A stretch of DNA of 64,000 bases. Origin: Bacillota bacterium. GTDB lineage: Bacteria > Bacillota_I > Bacilli_A > RF39 > UBA660. Under the pieces are notes generated by a model. The model was not told where the DNA came from and made no database searches. It worked only from the letters and a program-made list of their open reading frames with translations. The stretch spans positions 1 to 64,000 of the forward strand of contig JAETPN010000002.1 of assembly GCA_021771185.1 (NCBI GenBank). The letters are read 5' to 3'. Shown here in pieces: positions 24,975-32,853 of the stretch. Position numbers and translations under genes: made by a program. Numbering within the stretch: the first letter of the stretch is position 1; every line of letters begins with the position of its first letter.

Positions 24975-25586
24975 ATGGACGCGGATTTAGAACGTATTCG
25001 AAGTGAAATTAGAAGCAAAAAGAAACCAGTAAAAAAAGAGAAAAATACTTTTTGGACACGCTATCTTTTAAAAACTTTAGTAGTTATTCTTCTTACTTTA
25101 ATAACTTTGATTTTATTAAAACAAAATGAAACTATAAAAACCGATTTTTATAAATATGTTTATAATACTAATTTTTCTTTTACAAGTGTCAATAATTTAT
25201 ATCAAAAATATATGGGAAGTCCTTTGCCATTTAAAGATTTCTTTTTAGAAACAACCAAACCTGTTTTTAATGAAAAATTAGATATTCAAGAGATTAATTT
25301 ATATAAAGATGGAGCCGAATTAAAGGTAAATGAAGGGTACATGGTTCCAGCCCTGGAAAGTGGCCTTGTTGTTTTTATTGGAGATAAAGATGAATATAAA
25401 AATACAGTCATTATTCAACAAATTAATGGGATTGATGTTTGGTATTCTAACATTAACGTGAATAATTTAAAGTTATATGATTATATTGAAAAGGGAAGTT
25501 TATTAGGTGAAGTAAAGAGTACATCCTTATATATGGTTTTCAAAAAAGATGGAAAAGTGTTGAATTATAAAGATTATCTTAAATAA
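24975..25586 (+). CDS. spoIVFA: SpoIVFA-like membrane-anchored LytM-fold protein
   Basis: A 203-residue protein: basic N-terminus, one membrane helix (about residues 34-52), and a C-terminal degenerate M23/LytM fold (GYMVPALESGLVVFIGDKDEYKNTVIIQQ...YSNINVNNLKLYDYIEKGSLLGEV). The catalytic His residues of M23 peptidases are not seen, as in SpoIVFA. In B. subtilis SpoIVFA holds the protease SpoIVFB in an inhibited complex at the forespore membrane. Gene order spoIVFA-spoIVFB-rplU-prp-rpmA-obg is the same as in B. subtilis, which is the strongest support. Confidence 0.8.
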   Translation: MDADLERIRSEIRSKKKPVKKEKNTFWTRYLLKTLVVILLTLITLILLKQNETIKTDFYKYVYNTNFSFTSVNNLYQKYMGSPLPFKDFFLETTKPVFNEKLDIQEINLYKDGAELKVNEGYMVPALESGLVVFIGDKDEYKNTVIIQQINGIDVWYSNINVNNLKLYDYIEKGSLLGEVKSTSLYMVFKKDGKVLNYKDYLK

Positions 25587-25587
25587 A

Positions 25588-26316
25588 ATTCATTTTCATT
25601 TCTTTTTTTATGTAATCATTGTAGGATGTGTATTAACAGGTCACTTCTATGAATTTACCTTGTTTAGTATTCTATTATTTATTCATGAAATGGGTCACAT
25701 TAGTGCAGGACTATATTATCATTGGAACATAAAAGAAGTATTAATCTTACCATTTGGCGGATTAACAAAGTTTGAAGATAGTTTAAATAAACCAATGAAA
25801 GAAGAATTCTTTGTTACGATCATGGGCCCATTATTTCAAATTGTGGGTTATCTTCTTTTCAAAGACCATATCAATGATCAACTTTTTTCATTTTATCACT
25901 ATGCGCTTCTTTTCTTTAATTTATTACCGATTGTTCCATTAGACGGGTCTAAAATCATTCATTTAATTTTACAACGTTTCTTTTCTTTCTATAAAAGTTA
26001 TCAACTACTTCTTCTATGTTCATTTATCATAGCTACAGTTTTACTATTTGTAGTAGGGTGGAAAGAGAAAAGTATCTTCCTTATCATGAGTTTTCTTCTT
26101 CTTTTCTTACAACTTTATAAACTGTATAAAGAGTACCATTATTATTTTAAAAAATTTTTATTAGAAAGGTACTTGTATAAGATTGAATTTTCAAAAAGAC
26201 ACATTATTTACGGAACTTCTTTAAAAGAAATGAAGCGTGATTATAAACATTTATTTTATACAGAAAATAATTATGTAACAGAACACCAAATGTTAAAGAA
26301 AACGTTTGACAAATAA
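25588..26316 (+). CDS. spoIVFB: SpoIVFB-like M50 intramembrane metalloprotease
   Basis: A site-2-protease homologue: HEMGH (zinc site) in the second helix, later NLLPIVPLDGSK with the conserved Asp, and an AFGGL-like segment (LPFGGLTKF). Family members begin with IHFHFF then a membrane helix, and the frame encodes IHFHFFFYVIIVGCVLTGH directly before the first usual start (TTG at 25660). Starting at 25660 would delete helix 1. No ATG, GTG or TTG exists upstream; the frame is open to 25564. The start given (ATT at 25588, just after the spoIVFA stop) is a guess. SpoIVFB cleaves pro-sigma-K during sporulation; here the substrate is unproven. Confidence 0.75.
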   Translation: MHFHFFFYVIIVGCVLTGHFYEFTLFSILLFIHEMGHISAGLYYHWNIKEVLILPFGGLTKFEDSLNKPMKEEFFVTIMGPLFQIVGYLLFKDHINDQLFSFYHYALLFFNLLPIVPLDGSKIIHLILQRFFSFYKSYQLLLLCSFIIATVLLFVVGWKEKSIFLIMSFLLLFLQLYKLYKEYHYYFKKFLLERYLYKIEFSKRHIIYGTSLKEMKRDYKHLFYTENNYVTEHQMLKKTFDK

Positions 26317-26334
26317 GGAACATTGTGATAGAAT
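26306..26334 (+). promoter_or_regulatory. Promoter of the rplU-prp-rpmA operon
   Basis: Perfect TTGACA (26306-26311), 17-nt spacer, TAGAAT (26329-26334). It overlaps the end of the spoIVFB-like gene. Transcription starts near 26341. Confidence 0.8.
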
Positions 26335-26340
26335 TTTATA

Positions 26341-26428
26341 TTGTGTAGAGCCTCTCTACAACCGCACGAACTAAGGTTTTAAACGTAAGTACCTTAAATA
26401 GGCGAGTCTTAGATGAATGGAGGGAAAA
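26341..26428 (+). ncRNA. Ribosomal protein L21 leader
   Basis: A structured 5' leader directly before rplU: hairpin TGTAGAG/CTCTACA (26344-26360), then ACCGCACGAACTAAGGT, an ACCTT partner strand, and GGCGAGTCTTAG near the start. Sequence order and position match the Firmicute L21 leader class, thought to let L21 control its own operon. Confidence 0.8.
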
Positions 26429-26429
26429 T

Positions 26430-26732
26430 ATGAAAGCCGTAATTAAAACTGGTGGAAAACAATACTCTGTTGATGAAGGCAGTATTATCTATGTTGAAAA
26501 ATTAGATAATGAAGTTGGATCAGAAGTAGTATTTGACGAAGTATTAATAGCAAACGGGATTGTTGGAACACCAACTGTTAAAGGAGCCACAGTAACTGGT
26601 GAAGTTATTAAACATGGTAAAAATAAAAAAGTTATCGTATTTAAATATTTACCAAAGAAAAAATCACGTAAAAAACAAGGTCATCGTCAACCATACACTA
26701 AAGTGGAAATTAAATCAATTAAAGTAAAATAA
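26430..26732 (+). CDS. rplU: 50S ribosomal protein L21
   Basis: A 100-residue protein starting [17 protein letters not shown] and ending with [19 protein letters not shown], both L21 signatures. It binds 23S rRNA. GGAGGGAAAAT precedes the ATG. First gene of the rplU-prp-rpmA operon, behind the L21 leader. Confidence 0.98.
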   Translation: MKAVIKTGGKQYSVDEGSIIYVEKLDNEVGSEVVFDEVLIANGIVGTPTVKGATVTGEVIKHGKNKKVIVFKYLPKKKSRKKQGHRQPYTKVEIKSIKVK

Positions 26733-26733
26733 T

Positions 26734-27039
26734 ATGATTAAAGTTAAAGTTGTTTCTGAAAAAGGGAAACTAAAACAAATTTCTATTTTAGGTCATGCGA
26801 TGTATGATCAGTATGGAAAAGATATTGTATGTGCTGCTGTTAGTAGTACCGTGATTACAACTGTAAATGGAATTATGAAATTAAATCCATCTGCGATCCT
26901 TTTCGATCAAAAAGATGATGGGTTAGTGATTCAAGTAGTAAAAGAAGATAAAACATCAGATTGTTTATTAAAAAATATGTTATCTTTATTAGAGGAACTT
27001 GAAACACAATATACAGAAAATATAAAAATCATAAAATAA
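26734..27039 (+). CDS. prp: Ribosomal-processing cysteine protease Prp (YsxB)
   Basis: A 101-residue protein with GHAMYDQYGKDIVCAAVS, which holds the catalytic His and Cys of the Prp family. Prp removes the N-terminal extension of L27 in Firmicutes. The L27 encoded 12 nt downstream carries that extension, so enzyme and substrate are encoded side by side. It starts 1 nt after the rplU stop. Confidence 0.93.
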   Translation: MIKVKVVSEKGKLKQISILGHAMYDQYGKDIVCAAVSSTVITTVNGIMKLNPSAILFDQKDDGLVIQVVKEDKTSDCLLKNMLSLLEELETQYTENIKIIK

Positions 27040-27051
27040 GGAGGTGTATCC

Positions 27052-27351
27052 ATGCAAGATTTCTTAAAATTAATGAAATTTGATATTCAATTATTCGCTC
27101 ATAAAAAAGGACAAGGTTCAACAAAGAATGGTCGTGATTCTGAATCAAAACGTCTAGGTGCAAAAGCAAGCGATGGTGAATTTGTAACTGCTGGATCAAT
27201 TATATATCGTCAACGTGGAACAAAAATTTATCCTGGTAAAAATGTTGGAATTGGAAAAGATGACACATTATATGCTAAAATCGATGGATATGTTAAGTTT
27301 GAACGTTTAGGTAGAGATAAAAAACAGGCAAGTGTTTATTCAGAAAAATAA
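27052..27351 (+). CDS. rpmA: 50S ribosomal protein L27 with cleavable N-terminal extension
   Basis: A 99-residue L27. The N-terminus [16 protein letters not shown] precedes the mature start [14 protein letters not shown]; Prp is expected to cut in LQLFA-like sequence (here IQLF/A). AAGGAGGTG gives a strong start at 27052; the internal ATG at 27073 would give a shorter but still complete extension. L27 contacts the peptidyl-transferase centre. A 12-bp terminator follows. Confidence 0.97.
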   Translation: MQDFLKLMKFDIQLFAHKKGQGSTKNGRDSESKRLGAKASDGEFVTAGSIIYRQRGTKIYPGKNVGIGKDDTLYAKIDGYVKFERLGRDKKQASVYSEK

Positions 27352-27380
27352 TTTTTGTAAATAACTTGAAAATAAAGGTC

Positions 27381-27414
27381 AAAATAGATATTGGAAAAAA
27401 TATCTATTTTTTTT
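27381..27414 (+). terminator. Terminator of the rplU-prp-rpmA operon
   Basis: 12-bp stem AAAATAGATATT with AATATCTATTTT, loop GGAAAA, then eight T. Confidence 0.85.
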
Positions 27415-27427
27415 GGTGCTAAAGTGA

Positions 27428-27456
27428 TTGCTTTTTTAATAAACTAGTGATATACT
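27428..27456 (+). promoter_or_regulatory. Promoter of the nine-codon ORF
   Basis: TTGCTT (27428-27433), 17-nt spacer, extended TGA, TATACT (27451-27456). Start expected near 27463. Confidence 0.65.
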
Positions 27457-27496
27457 TTAAGTGTAGAGTATAAAAGGGGAAAGGAGGCCATGTACT

Positions 27497-27526
27497 ATGT
27501 GGGGATGGTTAAAAAGATTTTTCTAA
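27497..27526 (+). CDS. Nine-residue ORF (MWGWLKRFF) in its own transcription unit
   Basis: ATG at 27497 with a perfect AGGAGG (27482-27487) nine nt upstream encodes MWGWLKRFF and a stop at 27524-27526. The unit has its own promoter (27428-27456) and an 8-bp terminator (27561-27582), and between them a 7-bp hairpin CTTATTA/TAATAAG (27531-27556). The peptide is hydrophobic with two Trp and a KR pair. An overlapping frame from 27490 (MYYVGMVKKIFL) sits only 2 nt from the ribosome site and is less likely. Two Trp codons recall a Trp leader peptide, but the following gene is a CAAX protease with its own promoter. Function unknown; it could be a membrane-active peptide or a conserved small protein. 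Confidence 0.55.
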   Translation: MWGWLKRFF

Positions 27527-27560
27527 GCGACTTATTAGATGCTAACTATTAATAAGTTTC

Positions 27561-27583
27561 AAAAGCCCAAAAAGGGCTTTTTA
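27561..27583 (+). terminator. Intrinsic terminator of the nine-codon unit
   Basis: Stem AAAAGCCC with GGGCTTTT, loop of five A, followed by T. A second hairpin, AAACC/GGTTT flanked by A and T runs, lies at 27604-27631. Confidence 0.85.
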
Positions 27584-27664
27584 GGTTAAAACAAATTTAT
27601 TTAAAAGAAACCCTAGGTTTTCTTTTTTTTTCGTGTTATAATAAACATGAAAGGTAGGTATTAT

Positions 27665-28336
27665 ATGACATTAAATCTTAGAAACAAATTATTCAAAACG
27701 CTTATTATTTTTATCGTTTATTTATCATATACATCTGTAGCAACAACACTTTTAGGAAATAGTATGGTAGTAATATTTCTTGCAGATATTTTATTTTTAT
27801 TAGGAATCGTTTATCTTTATAAAGATAATTTAACAAATGATTTTAAAAAAATAAAGGATAAAAATATATGGAAACAAATAGGGAAAGCATTTTTATTTGC
27901 GGTAGGTTTATTTGTAGTTTATATGTTAGTGGGAGCTATTTTATCGACAATTTATCCTGAAATGATGGTTGAAGACGATAATACAAGTGCGATTTATTCT
28001 ATTTATAGTATGACAACTGTTTATACAATCTTTAAAACACTTGTTTTCGCAACCGTTGCTGAAGAATTATTATTTAAAGAATCTATTCGTGATCTTATTA
28101 AACCAAATGTATTATATGTACTTGTAAGTAGTTTTATCTATGCATTTATGAATATTATGTATGGTGATTTATCGTTAGTAACAACATGGCTATATTTAAT
28201 TCCATATTTATTATTTGCAATTCTACTTAATATCATTTATGTAAAACATGAAGATAATATTTGTTTAGTAATTATGATTAAATTTTTCTATAATTTAGTA
28301 CCATTAACTATTATGCTATCAGGATTGGGGGCTTAA
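27665..28336 (+). CDS. CPBP-family (CAAX-like) membrane protease
   Basis: A 223-residue membrane protein with about seven helices. The CPBP/Abi motif is visible as AEELLFKESIRDLI (EExxxR-like, with Lys-Glu spacing) and later ...FIYAFMNIMYGD where most members have an FxxxH; here the second-motif His is replaced by Asn, so activity is uncertain. AAAGGTAGG sits 6 nt before the ATG at 27665; an in-frame ATG at 27647 lies at the transcription start (TATAAT 27637-27642) and is rejected. CPBP proteins act in protein processing, bacteriocin self-immunity or scaffolding. It is followed closely by a 48-residue protein. Confidence 0.75.
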   Translation: MTLNLRNKLFKTLIIFIVYLSYTSVATTLLGNSMVVIFLADILFLLGIVYLYKDNLTNDFKKIKDKNIWKQIGKAFLFAVGLFVVYMLVGAILSTIYPEMMVEDDNTSAIYSIYSMTTVYTIFKTLVFATVAEELLFKESIRDLIKPNVLYVLVSSFIYAFMNIMYGDLSLVTTWLYLIPYLLFAILLNIIYVKHEDNICLVIMIKFFYNLVPLTIMLSGLGA

Positions 28337-28338
28337 AT

Positions 28339-28485
28339 ATGTTTAATTTAACAAATTTAAACAATATTCTAGCCGTAGTTCAAAAACCAAGTAGTGGAAC
28401 AGAAAATATGAATATTATTATTGTTGTTGTAATTGTCATTATATTATTGCTAATTGCGGCAACAGTATTTACAAACAAGAAATAA
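28339..28485 (+). CDS. Single-pass membrane small protein
   Basis: A 48-residue ORF starting 2 nt after the CPBP stop: a polar N-terminal half (MFNLTNLNNILAVVQKPSSGTEN), one strongly hydrophobic helix (about residues 24-44) and a basic end TNKK. The upstream GGGGG may serve as a ribosome site; coupling to the upstream gene is likely. A terminator follows at once. It could partner the CPBP protein. I do not recognise it. Confidence 0.6.
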   Translation: MFNLTNLNNILAVVQKPSSGTENMNIIIVVVIVIILLLIAATVFTNKK

Positions 28486-28505
28486 AGGATTTTCCTTTTT
28501 TTTTA
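28484..28505 (+). terminator. Intrinsic terminator
   Basis: AAAGGA, loop TTT, TCCTTT followed by further T, overlapping the small-protein stop codon. Confidence 0.65.
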
Positions 28506-28543
28506 TGTAATTATCGTGTATAATGGTTTTTGAGGTGAATCTT

Positions 28544-29818
28544 ATGTTTGTAGATGAAGTTGTAATAGATGTAACCGCTGGTGATGGTGGGGACGGTTGT
28601 ATGGCTTTTCGCCGTGAAAAATATATAGAAATGGGTGGCCCATTTGGTGGGAATGGGGGTCATGGAAGCGATATTATTTTTGAAGCCGATGAAGGATTAA
28701 ATACGTTACTTGATTTGCGTCTTCGTAAACATATTAATGGAAAAAAAGGTGCGAATGGAGAAGGAAAAGCTCGCCATGGAAAGAACAGTGAAGATATTAT
28801 TATTAAAGTTCCAGTTGGAACCGTTGTAACTGATGAAGAAACGGGATTTATTGTTGCGGATTTAACCAAACATAAAGAACAAATGGTGATTGCAAAAGGT
28901 GGTCGTGGAGGACGCGGGAATATGGCATTTGCAACACGTACGAATCCTGCTCCATCATTTGCTGAAAATGGTGAACCTGGTGAGTCTAAGCGTGTAAAAG
29001 TAGAATTAAAGTTACTTGCAGATGTTGGATTAGTGGGGCTACCAAGTGTTGGGAAATCTACCTTTATTTCTAAGGTGAGTGCATCTAAACCTAAAATTGC
29101 TGCATATCATTTTACAACGTTACGTCCTAATTTAGGTGTCGCAAGTACCAAAGATCATCGTAGCTTTGTAATTGCGGACTTACCTGGTCTTATTGAAGGA
29201 GCTTCTCTAGGTGAAGGTCTTGGAGATCGTTTCTTAAAACACATTGAAAGAACGAGAGTACTAGCCCATATTATCGATATGAGTGGGTATGAAGGAAGAG
29301 ACCCTTATGAAGACTATCTATTAATTAATAAAGAATTAGAAAACTTCAACAAAGAATTAATGAATAAACCACAAATTGTAATTGCGAATAAAATGGATCT
29401 TCCAGGTGCTAAAGAAAATTTAGAAGTGTTTAAAGAAAAAGTTTCACAAATTGAAGTTTTTCCACTCTCTGGAATTACTGGAGAGGGGATTGATGCGATT
29501 TTAATTCGCCTAGCTGATTTACTGGATACGATTGAAAAACAGCCATTATATGAACCTGAACGTTTTGAAAGTCATGTATTATATAAGTTTAAAGAAGAAA
29601 AACCATATACGATTCATAATGAGGATGGTGTATGGGTTATTCGTGGGGAACGTGTAGAAAAATTACTTCGTATGACACGTTTTACAAGTGATGAAGCAGC
29701 TCTTCGTTTTGCTTCTAAATTACGCCGTATGGGCATTGATGATGAGTTAAGACGTCTAGGTGCAAAAGAAGGAGATACCATTCGTATTTTAGATTACGAA
29801 TTTGATTATTCAGAATAA
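28544..29818 (+). CDS. obgE: GTPase Obg/CgtA
   Basis: A 424-residue protein with the three Obg parts: glycine-rich Obg fold (residues 1-158, DVTAGDGGDGCMAFRREK, GGPFGGNGGHG), G domain (G1 GLPSVGKST about residue 165, G3 DLPGLIEGA, G4 NKMD), and a C-terminal OCT domain ending RILDYEFDYSE. Obg assists 50S assembly and links GTP/ppGpp levels to growth and sporulation. The start at 28544 follows GAGGTG; the upstream frame contains the promoter TATAAT (28519-28524). The next gene starts within its stop codon. Confidence 0.97.
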   Translation: MFVDEVVIDVTAGDGGDGCMAFRREKYIEMGGPFGGNGGHGSDIIFEADEGLNTLLDLRLRKHINGKKGANGEGKARHGKNSEDIIIKVPVGTVVTDEETGFIVADLTKHKEQMVIAKGGRGGRGNMAFATRTNPAPSFAENGEPGESKRVKVELKLLADVGLVGLPSVGKSTFISKVSASKPKIAAYHFTTLRPNLGVASTKDHRSFVIADLPGLIEGASLGEGLGDRFLKHIERTRVLAHIIDMSGYEGRDPYEDYLLINKELENFNKELMNKPQIVIANKMDLPGAKENLEVFKEKVSQIEVFPLSGITGEGIDAILIRLADLLDTIEKQPLYEPERFESHVLYKFKEEKPYTIHNEDGVWVIRGERVEKLLRMTRFTSDEAALRFASKLRRMGIDDELRRLGAKEGDTIRILDYEFDYSE

Positions 29819-30525
29819 TGGCTGTAGTAGAAAAATATCAAAAAAGACTAGATCGTATTCGATATTTAAATTTGAATGGCGTTTTAAATACTGTTCAAAA
29901 ATATGTGGTAGATTCTTGTACCATAGAAGAATCGTGGCCTTATATTGAGGATCCTTTAGCTTTTAGTTTATCTTTTTACCAAAGAATTAACCCAGTGTGG
30001 TGTGATTATTTAACGGAATTTTCTAAAACACCCAATTTTAGATATATCGAAGGATTACAAAGAGAAGAATGTGGTTGTTTTCTTGAAACAGATAAAACGC
30101 CATATCGTATGCTTGTTTCTAAAAATCATACGATTGAAGATATCTTTATTCTAGTTCATGAGTTTGGTCACATGATCGCAGATCGTTATCAATTATATTC
30201 TGAAAAATTGACGCAAGAAGTGTTTCCATTATTAATGGAATTTGTTCTTATGGCAACCTATAAAGATCGTTATCCTGTATTTGAAACATATTTTACTTGT
30301 CGTCTAAATGATATAAATTATGATCATGCAAATTACATCATAGAAGAAATTAATTTTATACATACTTATCAAAGTAAGAGAGACTTGTCTACTTCTGATA
30401 TTCAAAAGATAGAAACATTTCTAGATCGACCACCACTTGATATTTTATTTTCTTATATTGTTGCAGAATATTATTTAGAGGATTATCAAAAATTGGAAAA
30501 AAGAAAAGAGTTATACAAACGTTAA
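29818..30525 (+). CDS. Putative HExxH metallopeptidase-like protein
   Basis: A 235-residue cytoplasmic protein. At residues ~113-119 it has VHEFGHMIADRY, a zinc-peptidase HExxH, followed ~20 residues on by EVFPLLMEF, a plausible third-ligand Glu, as in M3-like gluzincins, but the protein is far shorter than M3 enzymes. It overlaps the obg stop by one base and is surely co-transcribed with it. I do not recognise the family. Possible roles are peptide degradation or a structural remnant of an M3-like fold. Confidence 0.65.
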   Translation: MAVVEKYQKRLDRIRYLNLNGVLNTVQKYVVDSCTIEESWPYIEDPLAFSLSFYQRINPVWCDYLTEFSKTPNFRYIEGLQREECGCFLETDKTPYRMLVSKNHTIEDIFILVHEFGHMIADRYQLYSEKLTQEVFPLLMEFVLMATYKDRYPVFETYFTCRLNDINYDHANYIIEEINFIHTYQSKRDLSTSDIQKIETFLDRPPLDILFSYIVAEYYLEDYQKLEKRKELYKR

Positions 30526-30822
30526 CTCTTTTTCTTCACTTGAAAACGTGTTTTTAGGTCCTTCAAAGGTATAGTACACGTTTTTTTTGGGTAGAATGAT
30601 TTTCCATGGTTTGACACAAGGATAATAATATAAAATAGTTCCACTTTTATTTGTCATAACCACATCTATTTCCTCTTTCATAAAGAAGGTATGAATACTG
30701 TTACACCTTGGAAAAACAATAATCTTTTTGATATTTCGTTTGCCCATAAGACCTAAAAAACGTTTGAAAAACGTATGATATATTTCAACAGAAACAGGTT
30801 GACCATTTAGTTTTATTTTCAT
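30511..30822 (-). CDS. DUF192 family protein
   Basis: A 103-residue protein with the DUF192 pattern: FLGLMGKR, then CNSIHTFFMKEEIDVVMTNKSGTIL and a PWK motif. Most bacterial members are secreted; this one lacks a signal peptide. DUF192 genes are often found beside Tad-type pilus clusters in Firmicutes, and here the Flp-like pilin gene is divergent 95 nt away. Its 3' end overlaps the convergent HExxH gene by 15 nt. Function unknown. Confidence 0.75.
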   Translation of the reverse strand: MKIKLNGQPVSVEIYHTFFKRFLGLMGKRNIKKIIVFPRCNSIHTFFMKEEIDVVMTNKSGTILYYYPCVKPWKIILPKKNVYYTFEGPKNTFSSEEKELTFV

Positions 30823-30859
30823 AGAATCACCATTATCACTATAACATAAGTAAAAATAA

Positions 30860-30888
30860 TTGACAAATTTTTAAAAAAAGGTTACACT
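30860..30888 (+). promoter_or_regulatory. Promoter of the Flp-like pilin gene
   Basis: Perfect TTGACA (30860-30865), 17-nt spacer, TACACT (30883-30888). Confidence 0.65.
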
Positions 30889-30916
30889 TTAAATAGATAT
30901 ACTATGGAGGTAGAAT

Positions 30917-31117
30917 ATGAGAATAGATCATAAAGGACAAGCACTTGTAGAGTATTTATTAATTATTGCAGTAATTAGTGTGATTGTTGTTAGTGTGGTA
31001 AAGTTATTAGGTGGTTATTTACAAGATTCTATGACAAAGACTTCTTGTTCATTAGTAGACAAAGTGTATGTTGAAGGAGATAAACCAGGGGAAGGAACTT
31101 GTGTAGACAAAAATTAA
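30917..31117 (+). CDS. Flp-type IVb pilin
   Basis: A 66-residue prepilin. KGQALVEYLLIIAVISVIVV has the class-III type: basic leader, G followed by cleavage, and Glu at +5 of the mature chain, then the hydrophobic helix. The short mature chain ends with two Cys (TKTSC, EGTC) that may form a disulfide. GGAGG precedes the ATG. It has its own promoter and terminator, allowing high expression, typical for the major pilin. The assembly genes lie at 32854-37898. Confidence 0.85.
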   Translation: MRIDHKGQALVEYLLIIAVISVIVVSVVKLLGGYLQDSMTKTSCSLVDKVYVEGDKPGEGTCVDKN

Positions 31118-31142
31118 AAGGATTATTGATAATCCTTTTTTT
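31116..31142. terminator. Bidirectional terminator
   Basis: Stem AAAAGGATTA with TAATCCTTTT, loop TTGA, then T run; between the pilin gene and the convergent membrane protein gene. Confidence 0.85.
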
Positions 31143-32718
31143 GATAACTTGTAATAATGAAGAAAAGAAATGGAAGTAAAAATACATAAGCGACCATATA
31201 TCTTAAGGCAAAAGAAATAGGGGCAGAAACCATTAAAGTAAGCCATACACCTAAAAGTGGTACAGTAAGTAGTAATAGTTCTTTTTTCTTCTGATAAACA
31301 CATAATAAGAAAAGTAGAATCAGAATCCAAAAGCAACTTCCGTTACTTAAAAATTTTGTATTATGTAGATAAAAGGTTGTGAGCGATTTTTGAATCTTTG
31401 TTGGAAAAATTTGTTTTCGTTGAAGATCTGGAAAAGGATTAGCTGAATTTTGATCTGATAAATCCAAGCCTAAGAAAGTACCCTGTGTAGGGATATAGTG
31501 ATCAACAGACCATAATCCATAAGTCATTAAGATATAACTTTTTACATAACTTTCAAAATGACGAGGTAGTAAATGAAGCCAAGTTTTAATAAATACTTGT
31601 TTCGTTTCTGTTAAGTATATACTATTAAAAGAAGGATTCCATTTTACATAATCTACATTAAAAGGGTTATATGCTGCTTTCCATGTTTCTCCATCCATAA
31701 TTTGATTTAAATAAGTACGATCTTTCATAGAAATATCTTTATCTGTATGTAAAAGATAACCAATTTGTTGAATTAAAACGCCACTTTTTTCTTGGAATAA
31801 AGGTTCCATGACTCTTACTTTGGAATATGTTGTTGGTATTTCATAAAGCACAAGTACTACAGCCAATATTAAAAGTAACTTTTTAAAATATTGTTTAAAT
31901 AAAATGATTAATAAAAGTAAGATGAGTAGAATGACATAAAGTCCATTATTTCGAATAAGTGCTGTTGCAGTGAAAAGTAAAATAGCCTTAATGATTGATG
32001 TAGGTTGCTCTAGCCATTTTCCTTTGGAAACAACGATTTCATAAAGCAGTGGTAAATATAAGAGTAGGACACCTGCAAAGACCGCATCTTTGACAAGTAC
32101 GCTATGATAATTTGAAACAATTGGAAGTAAAACAAAGTAAAGGGTTAATAGAATCGTTCCAATTTTATTTTTAAAAGTTTTATGAAACCACCATAAAAGT
32201 GATGTAACTATGGTATCCATTATTAAAATTTGAACAACACCTGTACAAAAGAAAGCAAGGTTCATTGAATGAAAAAGTTTAAAAAATAAACGATACGTAC
32301 AACTAAGTCCTAAATTATAAACGAGTGGGTGCTGGTAACTAACACCAATGGGGTTATAAATAATATTTAAGGTGTCATTCATATTTGAACCAGGATAAAA
32401 AGTAAGTAAGAACAAAATACTACTAAGAAAAATACTGATAAAGGTGATACTACAAAAGATTTTTTTAGAATATAAAGTTTGATCATTCTTGAAGGTTATT
32501 TTCTTTAGTAAACATAAAAGTCCATGAATAGCGAAGAAACATGGGATTGCTAATAGAATAGCTTGCATAAAGAAAACGATATCAAAATGAAACGCTTGAA
32601 TAAATTGTTTTCCAGCGGTTTCGGTAAACTTAATCTGTGTTTGTAACAGCATCACCATGGAAAATAGAAAGCTTGTTATGCCAGTATATAACAGGTCACT
32701 TTTAAAAATTTTTTTCAT
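31123..32718 (-). CDS. Polytopic membrane protein, DUF6020-like (glycosyltransferase-like)
   Basis: A 531-residue protein with about twelve helices. The first large loop has TFYPGSNMNDTLNI and YQHPLVYN, the arrangement of DUF6020/GT39-like membrane enzymes of gut Firmicutes, in which an acidic residue of the first loop is catalytic (PGxxxxD, here Asp in MNDT). Those families use polyprenyl-linked sugars outside the membrane. AGGAG sits 7-8 nt before the ATG at 32718; the ATG at 32733 overlaps the ribosome site. It splits the pilin gene from the pilus assembly genes and might glycosylate pilins, a guess from position only. Confidence 0.7.
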   Translation of the reverse strand: MKKIFKSDLLYTGITSFLFSMVMLLQTQIKFTETAGKQFIQAFHFDIVFFMQAILLAIPCFFAIHGLLCLLKKITFKNDQTLYSKKIFCSITFISIFLSSILFLLTFYPGSNMNDTLNIIYNPIGVSYQHPLVYNLGLSCTYRLFFKLFHSMNLAFFCTGVVQILIMDTIVTSLLWWFHKTFKNKIGTILLTLYFVLLPIVSNYHSVLVKDAVFAGVLLLYLPLLYEIVVSKGKWLEQPTSIIKAILLFTATALIRNNGLYVILLILLLLIILFKQYFKKLLLILAVVLVLYEIPTTYSKVRVMEPLFQEKSGVLIQQIGYLLHTDKDISMKDRTYLNQIMDGETWKAAYNPFNVDYVKWNPSFNSIYLTETKQVFIKTWLHLLPRHFESYVKSYILMTYGLWSVDHYIPTQGTFLGLDLSDQNSANPFPDLQRKQIFPTKIQKSLTTFYLHNTKFLSNGSCFWILILLFLLCVYQKKKELLLLTVPLLGVWLTLMVSAPISFALRYMVAYVFLLPFLFFIITSYQKKDYQ

Positions 32719-32853
32719 AAACACACTCCTCATACATTTATCATATAAATTTAAATACTATTTGTCAAATAAAATGTGATACTTTGCTCAAAATACCTTG
32801 TACCAACTACCATTTTTTGATATAATTTTTATATAATAGGCGAGTGTGATAAT

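Noticed and set aside
27497-27526. Trp attenuator leader peptide
   Set aside because: Two Trp codons are present, but no trp gene follows and the next gene has its own promoter after a full terminator.
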